A stretch of DNA of 64,000 nucleotides. It comes from Parafrigoribacterium mesophilum (GTDB taxonomy: Bacteria > Actinomycetota > Actinomycetes > Actinomycetales > Microbacteriaceae). Shown one piece after another: positions 15,625 to 25,909 of this stretch. The position numbers were made by a program, and so were the translations under genes. The notes below the pieces were generated by a model, which did not search any database, was not told the DNA's origin, and worked only from the letters and a program-made list of their open reading frames with translations. Position 1 is the stretch's first letter; each line of letters begins with the position of its first letter. The DNA lies in contig NZ_JBDJAF010000001.1 in the NCBI RefSeq assembly GCF_039652555.1, positions 1,054,001-1,118,000 on the forward strand. Reading direction: 5' to 3'.

Positions 15625-16590
15625 GAGGTCGTGTGATGGGGCGGCCGGGTCGTATGGCACAGTGCCGGCCGCAGCATCCAGGTCCGTGGTCCAGCTGCCG
15701 TAGACCAGCTCGGTGTTCGAGCTGATCTGCGCGGCGAGCATCGAAACATCGGTGTCCAGGTGCGCGGCCATCGCCCGCAGGGTGTGCGGGATCAGATACG
15801 GCGAGTTCGGCCGACCGCGGAACGGTGTGGGGGTGAGGAAGGGGCTGTCGGTTTCGACGAGGATCTGGCTGCGCGGAATCACCTCGAGGGCCTCCCGGAG
15901 GTTCCCGGCGTTCTTGAACGTGACCGTGCCGGCGAAGGACAGGTACCAGCCGTGGTCGGCACAGAGTTTCGCCATTTCAGCGTCGCCGGAGAAGCAGTGG
16001 AACACCGTGCGCTCCGGCGCGCCGACCCGCAGCAGCGTGGCGATGACCTCGGTGTGCGCGTCCCGGTCGTGAATTTGCATCGCGATGCCGTGCTTCTTCG
16101 CAATGGCGATGTGCGCCTCGAACGACCTCAGCTGCGCGGCCCTGCCCTCGACGCCGGTGCGGAAGAAGTCGAGCCCGGTCTCCCCGATCGCGCGTACCCG
16201 TGGCCGGGCAGCCAGTTCGTCGATCTGGGCGAACGCCGCATCCAGGGTTCCCTCGGCCTCGTAGCGGGGCGCTTCGTTCGGGTGGATGGCCACGGCGGCG
16301 AGCATCCGCGGTTCCCGGGACGCCATGTCGGCGGACCATCTCGAGGTTTCCAGGTCGCCGCCCACTTGCACGACGCCGCGGATGCCGACGCTGCTGGCTC
16401 GGTCGAGTTGCTCGCGGTAGTCCAGGCCGGCGCCGGAGTCGCTGTCCGGGCCGTCGGCGATCTCCAGGTGGGCGTGGTTGTCGTAAACGCCGACGACCAG
16501 CGCTTCCGGCAGCGGTGGGTAGCTGAGGTCGCGGGTGTGGCCGTGTTCGGTCTGTGGGTCGCGGTGCCGGATGTATGCGGAGTCGGTCAT
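15619..16590 (-). CDS. tatD: TatD-family metal-dependent deoxyribonuclease
   Basis: TIM-barrel metal-dependent hydrolase of 323 aa, acting as a 3'-5' exonuclease in DNA repair or degradation. It has DNHAHLE at about residue 38 (metal HxH), GETGLDFFRTG, HDRDAHTEVI, HCFSGD and VETDSPFLTP. About 35 residues before the first metal motif are longer than the E. coli protein and are typical of the actinobacterial branch. The ATG at 16590 is 8 bases after metG; the open frame further upstream is antiparallel noise inside metG. Confidence 0.94.
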   Translation of the reverse strand: MTDSAYIRHRDPQTEHGHTRDLSYPPLPEALVVGVYDNHAHLEIADGPDSDSGAGLDYREQLDRASSVGIRGVVQVGGDLETSRWSADMASREPRMLAAVAIHPNEAPRYEAEGTLDAAFAQIDELAARPRVRAIGETGLDFFRTGVEGRAAQLRSFEAHIAIAKKHGIAMQIHDRDAHTEVIATLLRVGAPERTVFHCFSGDAEMAKLCADHGWYLSFAGTVTFKNAGNLREALEVIPRSQILVETDSPFLTPTPFRGRPNSPYLIPHTLRAMAAHLDTDVSMLAAQISSNTELVYGSWTTDLDAAAGTVPYDPAAPSHDLA

Positions 16591-16598
16591 GGTGCGGC

Positions 16599-18188
16599 CT
16601 AGCTGGCGGAGGCTTCCGCGGCGCCGTCGACGTGCTCGATGCGCGGGAACAGCGCGTCCAGGGCACTGACCTGGATGCCGGCCGGCAACTGGCCCCACGC
16701 GCCCGCGTTCCGGATCGGCTGGTCGGTGAGTGCGCCGAGCGCCTGCCGCGCGCCGAGGGCGTCCCACAGTTTGGCGGTGGCCTGCGGGATCACCGGCGAC
16801 AGCAGCACCGCGAGCGCGCGCAGTCCCTCCAGGGTGGTGTACAGCACCGTGCCGAGCCGCTGCCGGTTGGCTTCGGTCTTGGCGAGCACCCATGGCTCCT
16901 GGATGGTGATGTAGCCGTTCAACTCGTCGACGACGGTCCAGATCGCGGCAATCGCGTCGTGGATCGCCAACTCCTCGATGGCCGCGTCCGCCGCCGTGGC
17001 CGCCCGGGCGAGCGTGGTTTGGATGCCGAGATCGGCGTCCAGGTACTGGTCCGGAGTGGGCACCGTGCCGCCGAAGTAGCGGGACACCATGGCAATGACG
17101 CGGGATGCCAGGTTGCCGAAGCCGTTGGCGAGTTCCGATTGGTAGCGGGCAGCCAGATCCTCCCAGCTGAACGAGCCGTCCTGGCCGAAGTGGATCGCGC
17201 GCATGAAGTAGTAGCGGAACGCGTCGGAACCGAACGTGTCGGTGATGTCGCTGGGGGCGATGCCGGTGAGCTTGGACTTGGACATCTTCTCGCCGCCCAC
17301 CAGCAGCCAGCCATGGCCGAACACCTTCTTCGGCGGTTCCAGGCCTGCGGCCATGAGCATGGCCGGCCAGATCACGGCGTGGAACCGGGCGATGTCCTTG
17401 CCGACCAGTTGCACGGCGGGCCAGCGGCGCTGGAAGTTCGCCTCGTCGGTACCGTAGCCGATCGCGGTCACGTAGTTGAGCAACGCCTCGAACCAGACGT
17501 AGACGACGTGGCTGTGGTCCCACGGGATGGTGATGCCCCAGTCGAAGCTGGACCGCGATACCGACAGGTCGTCGAGGCCTTGTTTCACGAACTGGATGAT
17601 CTCGTGGCGCACGCTGGCCGGTTGGATAAAGTCGGGACGCGCCTCGTAGAGGTCGAGCAGACGCTGTTGGAAGTCGCTCATCCGGAAGAAATAGTTACGC
17701 TCCTTGAGCACCTCGACCGGGCGGCCGTGGATCTTGCAGACCAGCTCGCCGTCCGCTTCCATGAGGTCGTCGGCCTGTTTGTACTCCTCGCAGCCGACGC
17801 AGTAATAGCCCTGATATTCGCCGGAGTAGATGTAGCCGTCGTCGTACAGTTTCTGCAAGAACAGGGTGACGGCCGACTCGTGCCGCTCATCGGTGGTGCG
17901 GATGAAGTCGTCGTTGGCGATGTCGACGGTCTTCAGCAACGGCTGCCAGGCATCCACGACGAGCTTGTCGGCCCATTGTTTCGGTGTGGTGTCGTTGGCC
18001 ACGGCAGTGCGCAAGATCTTCTGGCCGTGCTCGTCGGTGCCGGTGAGCAACCAGGTGTCGTCGCCGGCCTGCCGATGCCAGCGGGCGAGCACATCGGCCG
18101 CCACCTCCGTGTAGGCGTGACCGATGTGGGGCACGTCGTTGACATAGAAGATTGGCGTCGCAATGTAAAAGGAATCGTCAGCGGCCAT
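16599..18188 (-). CDS. metG: Methionyl-tRNA synthetase
   Basis: Class I synthetase charging tRNA-Met; 529 aa. HIGH at residues 21-24, the zinc/connective region YYCVGCEEYKQAD and LVCKIHGRPVE, and GGEKMSKSKLTG for ATP binding are intact. The C-terminal anticodon-binding helical domain follows, without the extra EMAP-like domain. The ATG at 18188 is preceded by AGGA at 8 bases; an ATG at 18197 is a less likely alternative. First gene of the metG-tatD-rsmA-ispE run. Confidence 0.96.
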   Translation of the reverse strand: MAADDSFYIATPIFYVNDVPHIGHAYTEVAADVLARWHRQAGDDTWLLTGTDEHGQKILRTAVANDTTPKQWADKLVVDAWQPLLKTVDIANDDFIRTTDERHESAVTLFLQKLYDDGYIYSGEYQGYYCVGCEEYKQADDLMEADGELVCKIHGRPVEVLKERNYFFRMSDFQQRLLDLYEARPDFIQPASVRHEIIQFVKQGLDDLSVSRSSFDWGITIPWDHSHVVYVWFEALLNYVTAIGYGTDEANFQRRWPAVQLVGKDIARFHAVIWPAMLMAAGLEPPKKVFGHGWLLVGGEKMSKSKLTGIAPSDITDTFGSDAFRYYFMRAIHFGQDGSFSWEDLAARYQSELANGFGNLASRVIAMVSRYFGGTVPTPDQYLDADLGIQTTLARAATAADAAIEELAIHDAIAAIWTVVDELNGYITIQEPWVLAKTEANRQRLGTVLYTTLEGLRALAVLLSPVIPQATAKLWDALGARQALGALTDQPIRNAGAWGQLPAGIQVSALDALFPRIEHVDGAAEASAS

Positions 18189-18275
18189 GCTGAACATCCT
18201 AATTGCCGCAGGTCTCGGCACCCGATCTCGTGACGCCGGCGACCGCCGCACGGTGGACCCGTTCCTCAACTGGCG

Positions 18276-18326
18276 CCGCTCTTAAACTGACACCGCTCTT
18301 AAGCTGACACCGCTCTTAAGCTGACA
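18276..18326 (+). repeat. Three 17-bp tandem repeats before an aldo/keto reductase start
   Basis: ccgctcttaa[a/g]ctgaca is repeated at 18276-18292, 18293-18309 and 18310-18326 with one variable base. The array ends 2 bp before the GTG at 18329, leaving no room for a normal ribosome-binding site. CTTAAG in copies 2 and 3 is palindromic. Confidence 0.85.
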
Positions 18327-18328
18327 CA

Positions 18329-19213
18329 GTGAGAACACGAACCTTGGGAACCCGTACCGTCAGCGCCATCGGACTCGGCGGCATGCCGCTGTCTATCGAA
18401 GGGCGGCCAGATCGATCCCGCGCCATCGCGACGGTGCACGCTGCGCTGGACGCGGGTGTCACCTTCATCGACACCGCCGACGCCTACACCATGGATGCCG
18501 ACGGGCCCGGCCACAACGAGACTCTCATCGCCGAGGCGCTCGCGTCGTACCCCGGCGACACGTCTGGTGTCCTCGTGGCCACCAAGGGCGGACTGCTCCA
18601 CCTCGACGGGCACCGCTGGCCGAACGACGGCAGCCCGGATCACCTGCGGGAGGCGGCCCTCGCGTCCCGGCAGCGGCTCGGCGTCGACGCGATCGACCTG
18701 TACCAGTATCACCAGCCGGATCCGAAGTGGGACTTCGCCGAATCGATGCGCGCGATCCGCGAGCTGCTCGACGACGGGGTGGTGCTGCAGGTCGGGATCT
18801 CCAACGTCACGGTGGAGCAGATCGAGATCGCGCAGGATGTGCTCGGCGGCCGGCTTGTCTCCGTGCAGAACAGGTTCTCACCGGTGTACCGCAAGTCCAT
18901 GCCAGAACTGGAATATTGCGGTGCGCACGGCATCGCGTTCTTGCCATGGAGCCCGCTGGGCGGCATCGGCAACGGGGAAGCGGTGTACGCCGAGCAGCAC
19001 CTGTACGCCGACGTGGCCGCGGAGCTCGGCGTCAGTCCCCAGCAGGTCACCCTCGCGTGGGAACTCGCGCTCGGCGATCACATCATCCCGATACCGGGAT
19101 GTTCCAGGCCGGCCTCGATCATCGACTCGGCGCGCGCCGCGGAACTTGAGTTGAGCTCGGAGCAACTGGCCCTGCTGTCGGCGACCGTCCCGGCAACCTC
19201 CGCGCTCCCCTAA
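18329..19213 (+). CDS. Aldo/keto reductase
   Basis: NAD(P)H-dependent carbonyl reductase, 294 aa, TIM-barrel AKR fold, cytoplasmic. Visible are TVSAIGLGGMPLS, FIDTADAYTMD (catalytic Asp and Tyr), VATKGGL (catalytic Lys) and YQYHQPDP (catalytic His), then GISNVTVEQIE. The C-terminus carries the nucleotide-binding region IIPIPGCSRP. It resembles AKR11/YajO-type enzymes; substrate unknown. The GTG at 18329 directly follows a triple 17-bp repeat, so initiation may be leaderless. It is convergent with rsmI. Confidence 0.9.
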   Translation: MRTRTLGTRTVSAIGLGGMPLSIEGRPDRSRAIATVHAALDAGVTFIDTADAYTMDADGPGHNETLIAEALASYPGDTSGVLVATKGGLLHLDGHRWPNDGSPDHLREAALASRQRLGVDAIDLYQYHQPDPKWDFAESMRAIRELLDDGVVLQVGISNVTVEQIEIAQDVLGGRLVSVQNRFSPVYRKSMPELEYCGAHGIAFLPWSPLGGIGNGEAVYAEQHLYADVAAELGVSPQQVTLAWELALGDHIIPIPGCSRPASIIDSARAAELELSSEQLALLSATVPATSALP

Positions 19214-19270
19214 CCTCCTCCCAGCACCCGGAACTTCATGCGCGGCAGGCCGTTACGGGTGGGGCAACGG

Positions 19271-20095
19271 TCAGGGTGTGGCCCGCGCGGCCAATGCTCC
19301 CTCATAAAGTTCACGCCGGCTCAGCCCGGTGCCCTCGGCGACCTGGCCGCAGGCATCCTTCAACCGGATGCCGTCCGCCACAAGCTCCAGCACCTGCTCG
19401 ATGCCCGCCGGCAGGTCCGCCTCCGGCTCAGCGGCACCCTCCACCACCAGGCAGATCTCGCCCTTCACCCCGTCGGCGGCCCAGGCGGCCAGTTCGGCTG
19501 CGGTGCCGCGCTTGATCTCCTCGAACAGTTTGGTCAGCTCCCGGCATACGACGACCCGCCGGTCGTCGCCGAAGGCGGCCGCGACCTCCGCCAGGCTTGC
19601 CGCGAGCCGGTTGGGCGATTCGAAGAAGACCATGGTGCGCCGCTCCCGCGCGAGCGCCGCCAGCGACTTGCGGCGGTCGCCGCCCTTGCGGGGCAGGAAC
19701 CCCTCGAAGCAGAACCGGTCGGTGGGCAGCCCGGACACGGCGAGCGCGGTAAGCACCGCCGACGGCCCCGGCAGCATCGTCACCCGCACTCCGGCGGCCG
19801 CCGCGGCCGCCACGAGCGGGAAGCCGGGATCGCTGATCGCCGGCATGCCCGCATCCGTCATCACCAGCACGTCCCGCTCGCGAGCCAGTTCCACGATCTC
19901 GCCGGCCTTGGCATCCTCGTTGTGCTCATGCAGCGCGATCAGCCGCGGATGATTCTCGATACCGAGCGCACGGAGCAGGTGAATGGCGGTGCGGGTGTCT
20001 TCTGCGGCGATCACCTCGGCGCTGCCCAGTGACTCGATCAGCCGCCGGGAGGCATCGCCGAGGTTTCCGATCGGCGTGGCGGCGAGAATGATCAT
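19271..20095 (-). CDS. rsmI: 16S rRNA (cytidine1402-2'-O)-methyltransferase
   Basis: SAM-dependent tetrapyrrole-methylase-fold enzyme that 2'-O-methylates C1402 of 16S rRNA; 274 aa. It has LAATPIGNLGDAS at residues 4-16, AAEDTRTA, VMTDAGMPAISDPGFPLV and PGPSAVLTALAVSGLPTDRF. The ATG at 20095 gives the family start MIILAATPIGN. It diverges from pmt with only 43 bp between start codons, the usual actinobacterial rsmI/pmt arrangement. Confidence 0.95.
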   Translation of the reverse strand: MIILAATPIGNLGDASRRLIESLGSAEVIAAEDTRTAIHLLRALGIENHPRLIALHEHNEDAKAGEIVELARERDVLVMTDAGMPAISDPGFPLVAAAAAAGVRVTMLPGPSAVLTALAVSGLPTDRFCFEGFLPRKGGDRRKSLAALARERRTMVFFESPNRLAASLAEVAAAFGDDRRVVVCRELTKLFEEIKRGTAAELAAWAADGVKGEICLVVEGAAEPEADLPAGIEQVLELVADGIRLKDACGQVAEGTGLSRRELYEGALAARATP

Positions 20096-20138
20096 GGCCT
20101 CAGTCTGACAGGCGACGCAACCGCCTAGCATTGCCTGT

Positions 20139-21758
20139 GTGACCAGCGCATCCGATCGCGACTTTCAGAGCGTGATCGTGGGACCTGACACGACGCTCGC
20201 GCGGCCGGAGCCGACCGGTTCACGACTGGACGCCTGGTGGGGCCGGATGCTGTCGACTCCGGCCCGGCAACGGGCCTGGGCATGGGGCGGGCCCCTGGCG
20301 GTTACCGTGCTGGCGGCCGTGCTGCGCCTGTGGAATCTGGGCTACCCGCACTCCCTGGTGTTCGACGAAACCTACTACGTCAAAGACGCGTACACGCTGG
20401 CGCACTTCGGTTACGAGGCGGCCTGGCCGACCGATGCCGACAAGCAGTTCAACGCCGGCGACGTGGCCGTCTTCACGGGCTCGCCGGCGTTCGTGGTGCA
20501 TCCGCCGCTCGGCAAGTGGATGATCTCGCTCGGCCTTGCCGTGTTCGGCGCGGAGTCCAGCGTCGGCTGGCGCATCACGACCGCCATCATCGGCATCCTC
20601 GCGGTCGCCCTACTGTGTGTGATCGCCAAGTCGCTGTTCTCCTCCACCCTGCTGGCAACCATCGCCGGAGGGCTGATGGCAATCGACGGCAACGCGATCG
20701 TGATGTCCCGCGTGGCCCTGCTGGACAACTCGGTGATGTTCTTCGTGCTGCTCGGCTTCGGTGCCGTGCTGCTGGATCGCAGGCAGAGCGCCACGCGGCT
20801 GGCGCGGTGGCTGGCGCGACGCGCGGATGCCGGCCGATCCATCGACTGGGGGCCCAGCCTGTGGTGGCGGCCCTGGCTGGTCGCGGCCGGCGTCGCGTTT
20901 GGCGCCGCCACGGCGGTGAAGTGGAACGGCTCGTACTTCCTGGCCGGATTCGCCATTTATACGCTCGTTGTGGATGCTGTCGCCCGACGCCGCGCCGGGG
21001 TCACGTTCTGGGGCACCGGCACGCTGGTGAAACAGGGTCCGGCCAGTTTCCTGCTCACCGTCCCCGTTGCGTTGGCCGTGTTCCTGACCGGCTGGACCGG
21101 CTGGTTCGTCACCGACGGCGGCTATTACCGGCACTGGGCGGAACAGGCCGGTAACGCGCTCACTGGGGCGCTGTCCTGGGTGCCGCTGTCCTGGCAGAGT
21201 TTCTGGCACTACCAGGCCAGTGCGTATTCGTACAACGTGGGGTTGCATCAGCCGCACTCCTACCAGGCCAATCCCTTGAGCTGGCTCTTCCTGGTGCGCC
21301 CGACGGCGATGTATTACGCGGGTGAGAAGTGCCCGTCGGGCTCCTGCGGCGAATTCATCACAGAACTGGCGAATCCGCTGATCTGGTGGGCGGCCACGGC
21401 GGCGTTGTTCTACCTGATCTATCGGTTGATCCGGTACCGGGAATGGCGGGTCGGGCTGATTCTCGCCGGGGTCGCCGCCGGCTACCTGCCGTGGCTGTTG
21501 TACCTGAACCGCACCGTGTTCCAGTTCTACACGATCGCGTTCGAGCCCTACCTGATCCTCGGTCTGGTCTACGTGATGGGTTTAGCGCTCGGCTCGCGAG
21601 AAGATGCGACCTGGCGGCGCATCGGCGGCATCCGCGTCGTCGCGGCCTTCCTCGGCCTCGCCGTGCTGCTCAGCGCGTTCTTCTACCCGGTGTGGACCGG
21701 CATGCGGGTGCCGGTCGAGTTCCTCACCCTGCACTACTGGTTGCCCACCTGGCGGTAG
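20139..21758 (+). CDS. pmt: Polyprenyl-phosphate-mannose protein O-mannosyltransferase
   Basis: GT39 membrane enzyme (539 aa) that transfers mannose from polyprenyl-phosphomannose to Ser/Thr of secreted proteins. The first luminal loop has the catalytic Asp-Glu in LVFDETYYVKDAY, followed by HPPLGKWMISLG. About ten hydrophobic segments follow, with the PMT C-terminal region YLPWLLYLNRTVFQFYTIAF near residue 445. The GTG at 20139 is the first plausible start. Partner secreted substrates are not in the window. Confidence 0.94.
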   Translation: MTSASDRDFQSVIVGPDTTLARPEPTGSRLDAWWGRMLSTPARQRAWAWGGPLAVTVLAAVLRLWNLGYPHSLVFDETYYVKDAYTLAHFGYEAAWPTDADKQFNAGDVAVFTGSPAFVVHPPLGKWMISLGLAVFGAESSVGWRITTAIIGILAVALLCVIAKSLFSSTLLATIAGGLMAIDGNAIVMSRVALLDNSVMFFVLLGFGAVLLDRRQSATRLARWLARRADAGRSIDWGPSLWWRPWLVAAGVAFGAATAVKWNGSYFLAGFAIYTLVVDAVARRRAGVTFWGTGTLVKQGPASFLLTVPVALAVFLTGWTGWFVTDGGYYRHWAEQAGNALTGALSWVPLSWQSFWHYQASAYSYNVGLHQPHSYQANPLSWLFLVRPTAMYYAGEKCPSGSCGEFITELANPLIWWAATAALFYLIYRLIRYREWRVGLILAGVAAGYLPWLLYLNRTVFQFYTIAFEPYLILGLVYVMGLALGSREDATWRRIGGIRVVAAFLGLAVLLSAFFYPVWTGMRVPVEFLTLHYWLPTWR

Positions 21759-21763
21759 CGCGT

Positions 21764-21778
21764 GTTACGGCATGTAAC
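21764..21778. promoter_or_regulatory. Palindrome upstream of metY
   Basis: GTTAC-GGCAT-GTAAC, 45-59 bp before the metY ATG and just after the pmt stop. A possible operator for a sulfur regulator. It does not match the McbR consensus I know, so it is a weak call. Confidence 0.35.
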
Positions 21779-21822
21779 GCTGGAGGTTTCACCCGCGGCG
21801 CGGCGGGCGGTACCGTCGTTGC

Positions 21823-23115
21823 ATGGCAGACAGGGAATACGGGTTCCGCACGCGCGCGATCCATGCCGGCAACATCCCCGACGCGGTGACGGGCGCCAGA
21901 GCGCTACCGATCTACCAGTCCACGGCGTTCGTGTTCGACGACACCGCGGATGCCGCCGCCCGCTTCGCGCTGCAGAAGTACGGCAACATCTACTCCCGGG
22001 TCGCCAACCCGACGGTGGCGGCGTTCGAGGAGCGCATCGCGAGCCTCGAGGGCGGCATCGGCGCGGTCGCGACCTCCAGCGGGCTGTCGGCCCAGTACAT
22101 CCTCTTCGCCTCGCTGTGCGGCACCGGCGACCACATCGTGGCCTCGGCGGGCCTGTACGGCGGCACGGTGACCCAACTCGACGTCACGCTGCGCCGGTTC
22201 GGGGTGGAGACCACCTTCGTGCCCGGCACCGACCCGGCCGACTACGCCGCGGCGATCACCGACAAGACGAAGCTGATCTTCGCCGAGTCGATCTCGAACC
22301 CGTCCGGTGAGATCGCCGACATCGAGGGTCTCGCCGAGGTAGCGCACGCTGCGGGCCTGCCGCTGATCATCGACTCGACGTTCGCGACACCGTACCTCAA
22401 CCGCCCGTTCGACTGGGGCGCGGACGTGATCATCCACTCGGCCACCAAATTCCTGGGCGGCCACGGCACCACCATGGGCGGGGTGATCGTGGAGTCGGGG
22501 CGGTTCAACTGGAACAGCACGCGGTTCCCCTTGTTCGACGTGCCGGTGCACACCTACGGCGGTCTCAACTGGGCGGACAACTTCGGCGAGTACGCCTTCC
22601 TCACCCGGCTGCGCGCGGAGCAATTGCGCGACATCGGCCCCAACCTCGCCCCGCATTCCGCGTTCCTGCTCGCTCAGGGGATCGAGACGCTGCCGGTGCG
22701 CATGGAGGCGCACGTCGCCAACGCGCGCATCGTCGCCGAGTGGCTGGAAGCGGACCCGCGCATCGAGTTCGTCAACTGGGCCGGGTTGCCGTCGCACGTG
22801 CACTACGAGCGCGCCAAGAAATACCTACCGAAGGGCCCGGGCTCCATCTTCAGTTTCGGAGTCAACGGCGGCCGGGACGTCGGCCGCGCCTTCATCGAGT
22901 CGGTGGAGTTGGCCAGCCATGTGGCGAATGTGGGCGACACGAAGACGCTCGTCATCCACCCCGCATCGACCACCCATGGGCAACTCACCGAGGAGCAGCT
23001 GGCCGCCGCCGGTGCCATTCCCGGGCTTGTGCGCATCAGTGTAGGAATAGAAGACCCTGAGGACATTGTTTACGATCTTGACCAGGCGCTGACGCTGGCC
23101 ACGAAGGGAAAATGA
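21823..23115 (+). CDS. metY: O-acetylhomoserine (O-succinylhomoserine) sulfhydrylase
   Basis: PLP-dependent Cys/Met metabolism enzyme forming homocysteine from O-acetylhomoserine and sulfide; 430 aa, the longer MetY length rather than the roughly 390 of MetB. It has FRTRAIHAGNIPD at the start, YSRVANPT, the substrate region SSGLSAQ, the PLP Lys in HSATKFLGGHGT, and the C-terminal KTLVIHPASTTHGQL motif. The stop overlaps the ATG of the CoA-binding gene. Confidence 0.95.
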   Translation: MADREYGFRTRAIHAGNIPDAVTGARALPIYQSTAFVFDDTADAAARFALQKYGNIYSRVANPTVAAFEERIASLEGGIGAVATSSGLSAQYILFASLCGTGDHIVASAGLYGGTVTQLDVTLRRFGVETTFVPGTDPADYAAAITDKTKLIFAESISNPSGEIADIEGLAEVAHAAGLPLIIDSTFATPYLNRPFDWGADVIIHSATKFLGGHGTTMGGVIVESGRFNWNSTRFPLFDVPVHTYGGLNWADNFGEYAFLTRLRAEQLRDIGPNLAPHSAFLLAQGIETLPVRMEAHVANARIVAEWLEADPRIEFVNWAGLPSHVHYERAKKYLPKGPGSIFSFGVNGGRDVGRAFIESVELASHVANVGDTKTLVIHPASTTHGQLTEEQLAAAGAIPGLVRISVGIEDPEDIVYDLDQALTLATKGK

Positions 23116-23699
23116 TGGGCACCGCAGCCGCTGATACGACGACCGTCACGACGCAGCTGGCCAACGGCCTCAGTTGCGAGATTCCGGCGACATCGCCGCT
23201 GGCCAAACTCCTGAAGTCGCAACGCACCTGGTTTGGCCCCGGTGCCAAGGAGCGCCTGCGCATCCTGCAGGAGGCGAAGTCCGTGGCGATCGTCGGAGCC
23301 TCGCCGAAGCCGTCGCGGGCGAGCTACTTCGTCGGCACCTACCTGCTGCAGTCCAGCGACTACCGGGTCTACTTTGTGAACCCGAACGCGGACACGATCC
23401 TCGGCCATAAGGTGTATCCGGACCTGGCGTCGCTGCCAGAAGTGCCCGACATCGTCGACGTTTTCCGCAAGGCCAGCGACATCCCGTCCGTCATCGACGA
23501 CGTCGTCGCGATCGGCTCCCCCACCGTGTGGGTGCAGCTGGGCATCTGGAACCAGGATGCCGCGATCTACGGCGAGAGCAAGGGACTGAAAGTGGTCATG
23601 GACCGCTGCATCAAGGTGGAGCACGCCCGCTTCCACGGCGGGCTCTACCTGCTCGGCTTCGACACCGGGGTAATCTCGGCCCGCAAGACCGCGCGCTGA
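23112..23699 (+). CDS. CoA-binding domain protein, YccU-like
   Basis: Rossmann-fold CoA-binding protein of 195 aa resembling the N-terminal domain of succinyl-CoA ligase alpha and YccU. The core has VAIVGASPKPSRASYFVGTY (about 57-76), VYFVNPNADTILGHKVYPDL, DIVDVFRKASDIPSVIDD and VWVQLGIWNQDAA. The first 50 residues are an extra N-terminal arm. It is coupled to metY by ATGA overlap, a frequent actinobacterial pair, so a link to sulfur-amino-acid metabolism is plausible but the biochemical role is unknown. Confidence 0.88.
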   Translation: MMGTAAADTTTVTTQLANGLSCEIPATSPLAKLLKSQRTWFGPGAKERLRILQEAKSVAIVGASPKPSRASYFVGTYLLQSSDYRVYFVNPNADTILGHKVYPDLASLPEVPDIVDVFRKASDIPSVIDDVVAIGSPTVWVQLGIWNQDAAIYGESKGLKVVMDRCIKVEHARFHGGLYLLGFDTGVISARKTAR

Positions 23700-23723
23700 C
23701 CGCGCTCACCGCCGAGCTCACCG

Positions 23724-23793
23724 CCGAGCGATAGGTTTCCGGACGAGAGTGTGCGCCGCGGCGGTCACAGTGGTCCGGAAGACCATCGCTCGG
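23724..23793. repeat. Dispersed palindromic repeat, family B, copy 1
   Basis: The 20-bp arms at 23724-23743 (ccgagcgat...ttccgga) and 23774-23793 (tccggaa...atcgctcgg) pair at 17 of 20 positions around a 30-bp loop. It lies between convergent genes and could be a bidirectional terminator. Copy 2 is at 52281. Confidence 0.7.
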
Positions 23794-23799
23794 TTCGAC

Positions 23800-25668
<1,869 letters not shown>

Positions 25669-25742
25669 GCCTCAAGCGTAGACGCGCCGCCGGCTCCCGT
25701 CTCCAGTGTTTCGCGGCATGCGATCTCACCGATCCCCCACCC

Positions 25743-25879
25743 ATCCCGTTTCAAGGAGTTTCTGACCTGTTTGGGCCCGGCTATGGGGAGCAGGGGCCTC
25801 CAGGACAGAAACTCCGTGAGACGGGATTAAGAGACTCCGTGAGACGGGATTAAGAGACTCCGTGAGACGGATTGAAGGA
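25743..25879. repeat. Dispersed palindromic repeat, family A, copy 2, with tandem arm amplification
   Basis: The arms at 25743-25764 and 25806-25827 match at 20 of 22 positions around a 41-bp loop, like copy 1 at 8184. The right arm is then repeated with a 23-bp period (25811-25833, 25834-25856 and a degenerate 25857-25879; unit begins actccgtgagacgg). It lies downstream of the aldo/keto reductase ending at 25910. The rest of the 25669-25909 gap shows nothing recognisable. Confidence 0.75.
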
Positions 25880-25909
25880 CGGTGCCGGATGCCGTGATGC
25901 CGGCGCGGG

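Noticed and set aside
18276..18326. CRISPR or iteron array (17-bp repeats)
   Set aside because: No spacers, no replication genes; simple tandem array before one gene.
21759..21822. SAM or cobalamin riboswitch before metY
   Set aside because: Only 64 bp are available, with a single short palindrome and no riboswitch core elements.
25811..25879. CRISPR-like array (23-bp repeats)
   Set aside because: The copies are directly adjacent with no spacers, and no cas genes are in the window.
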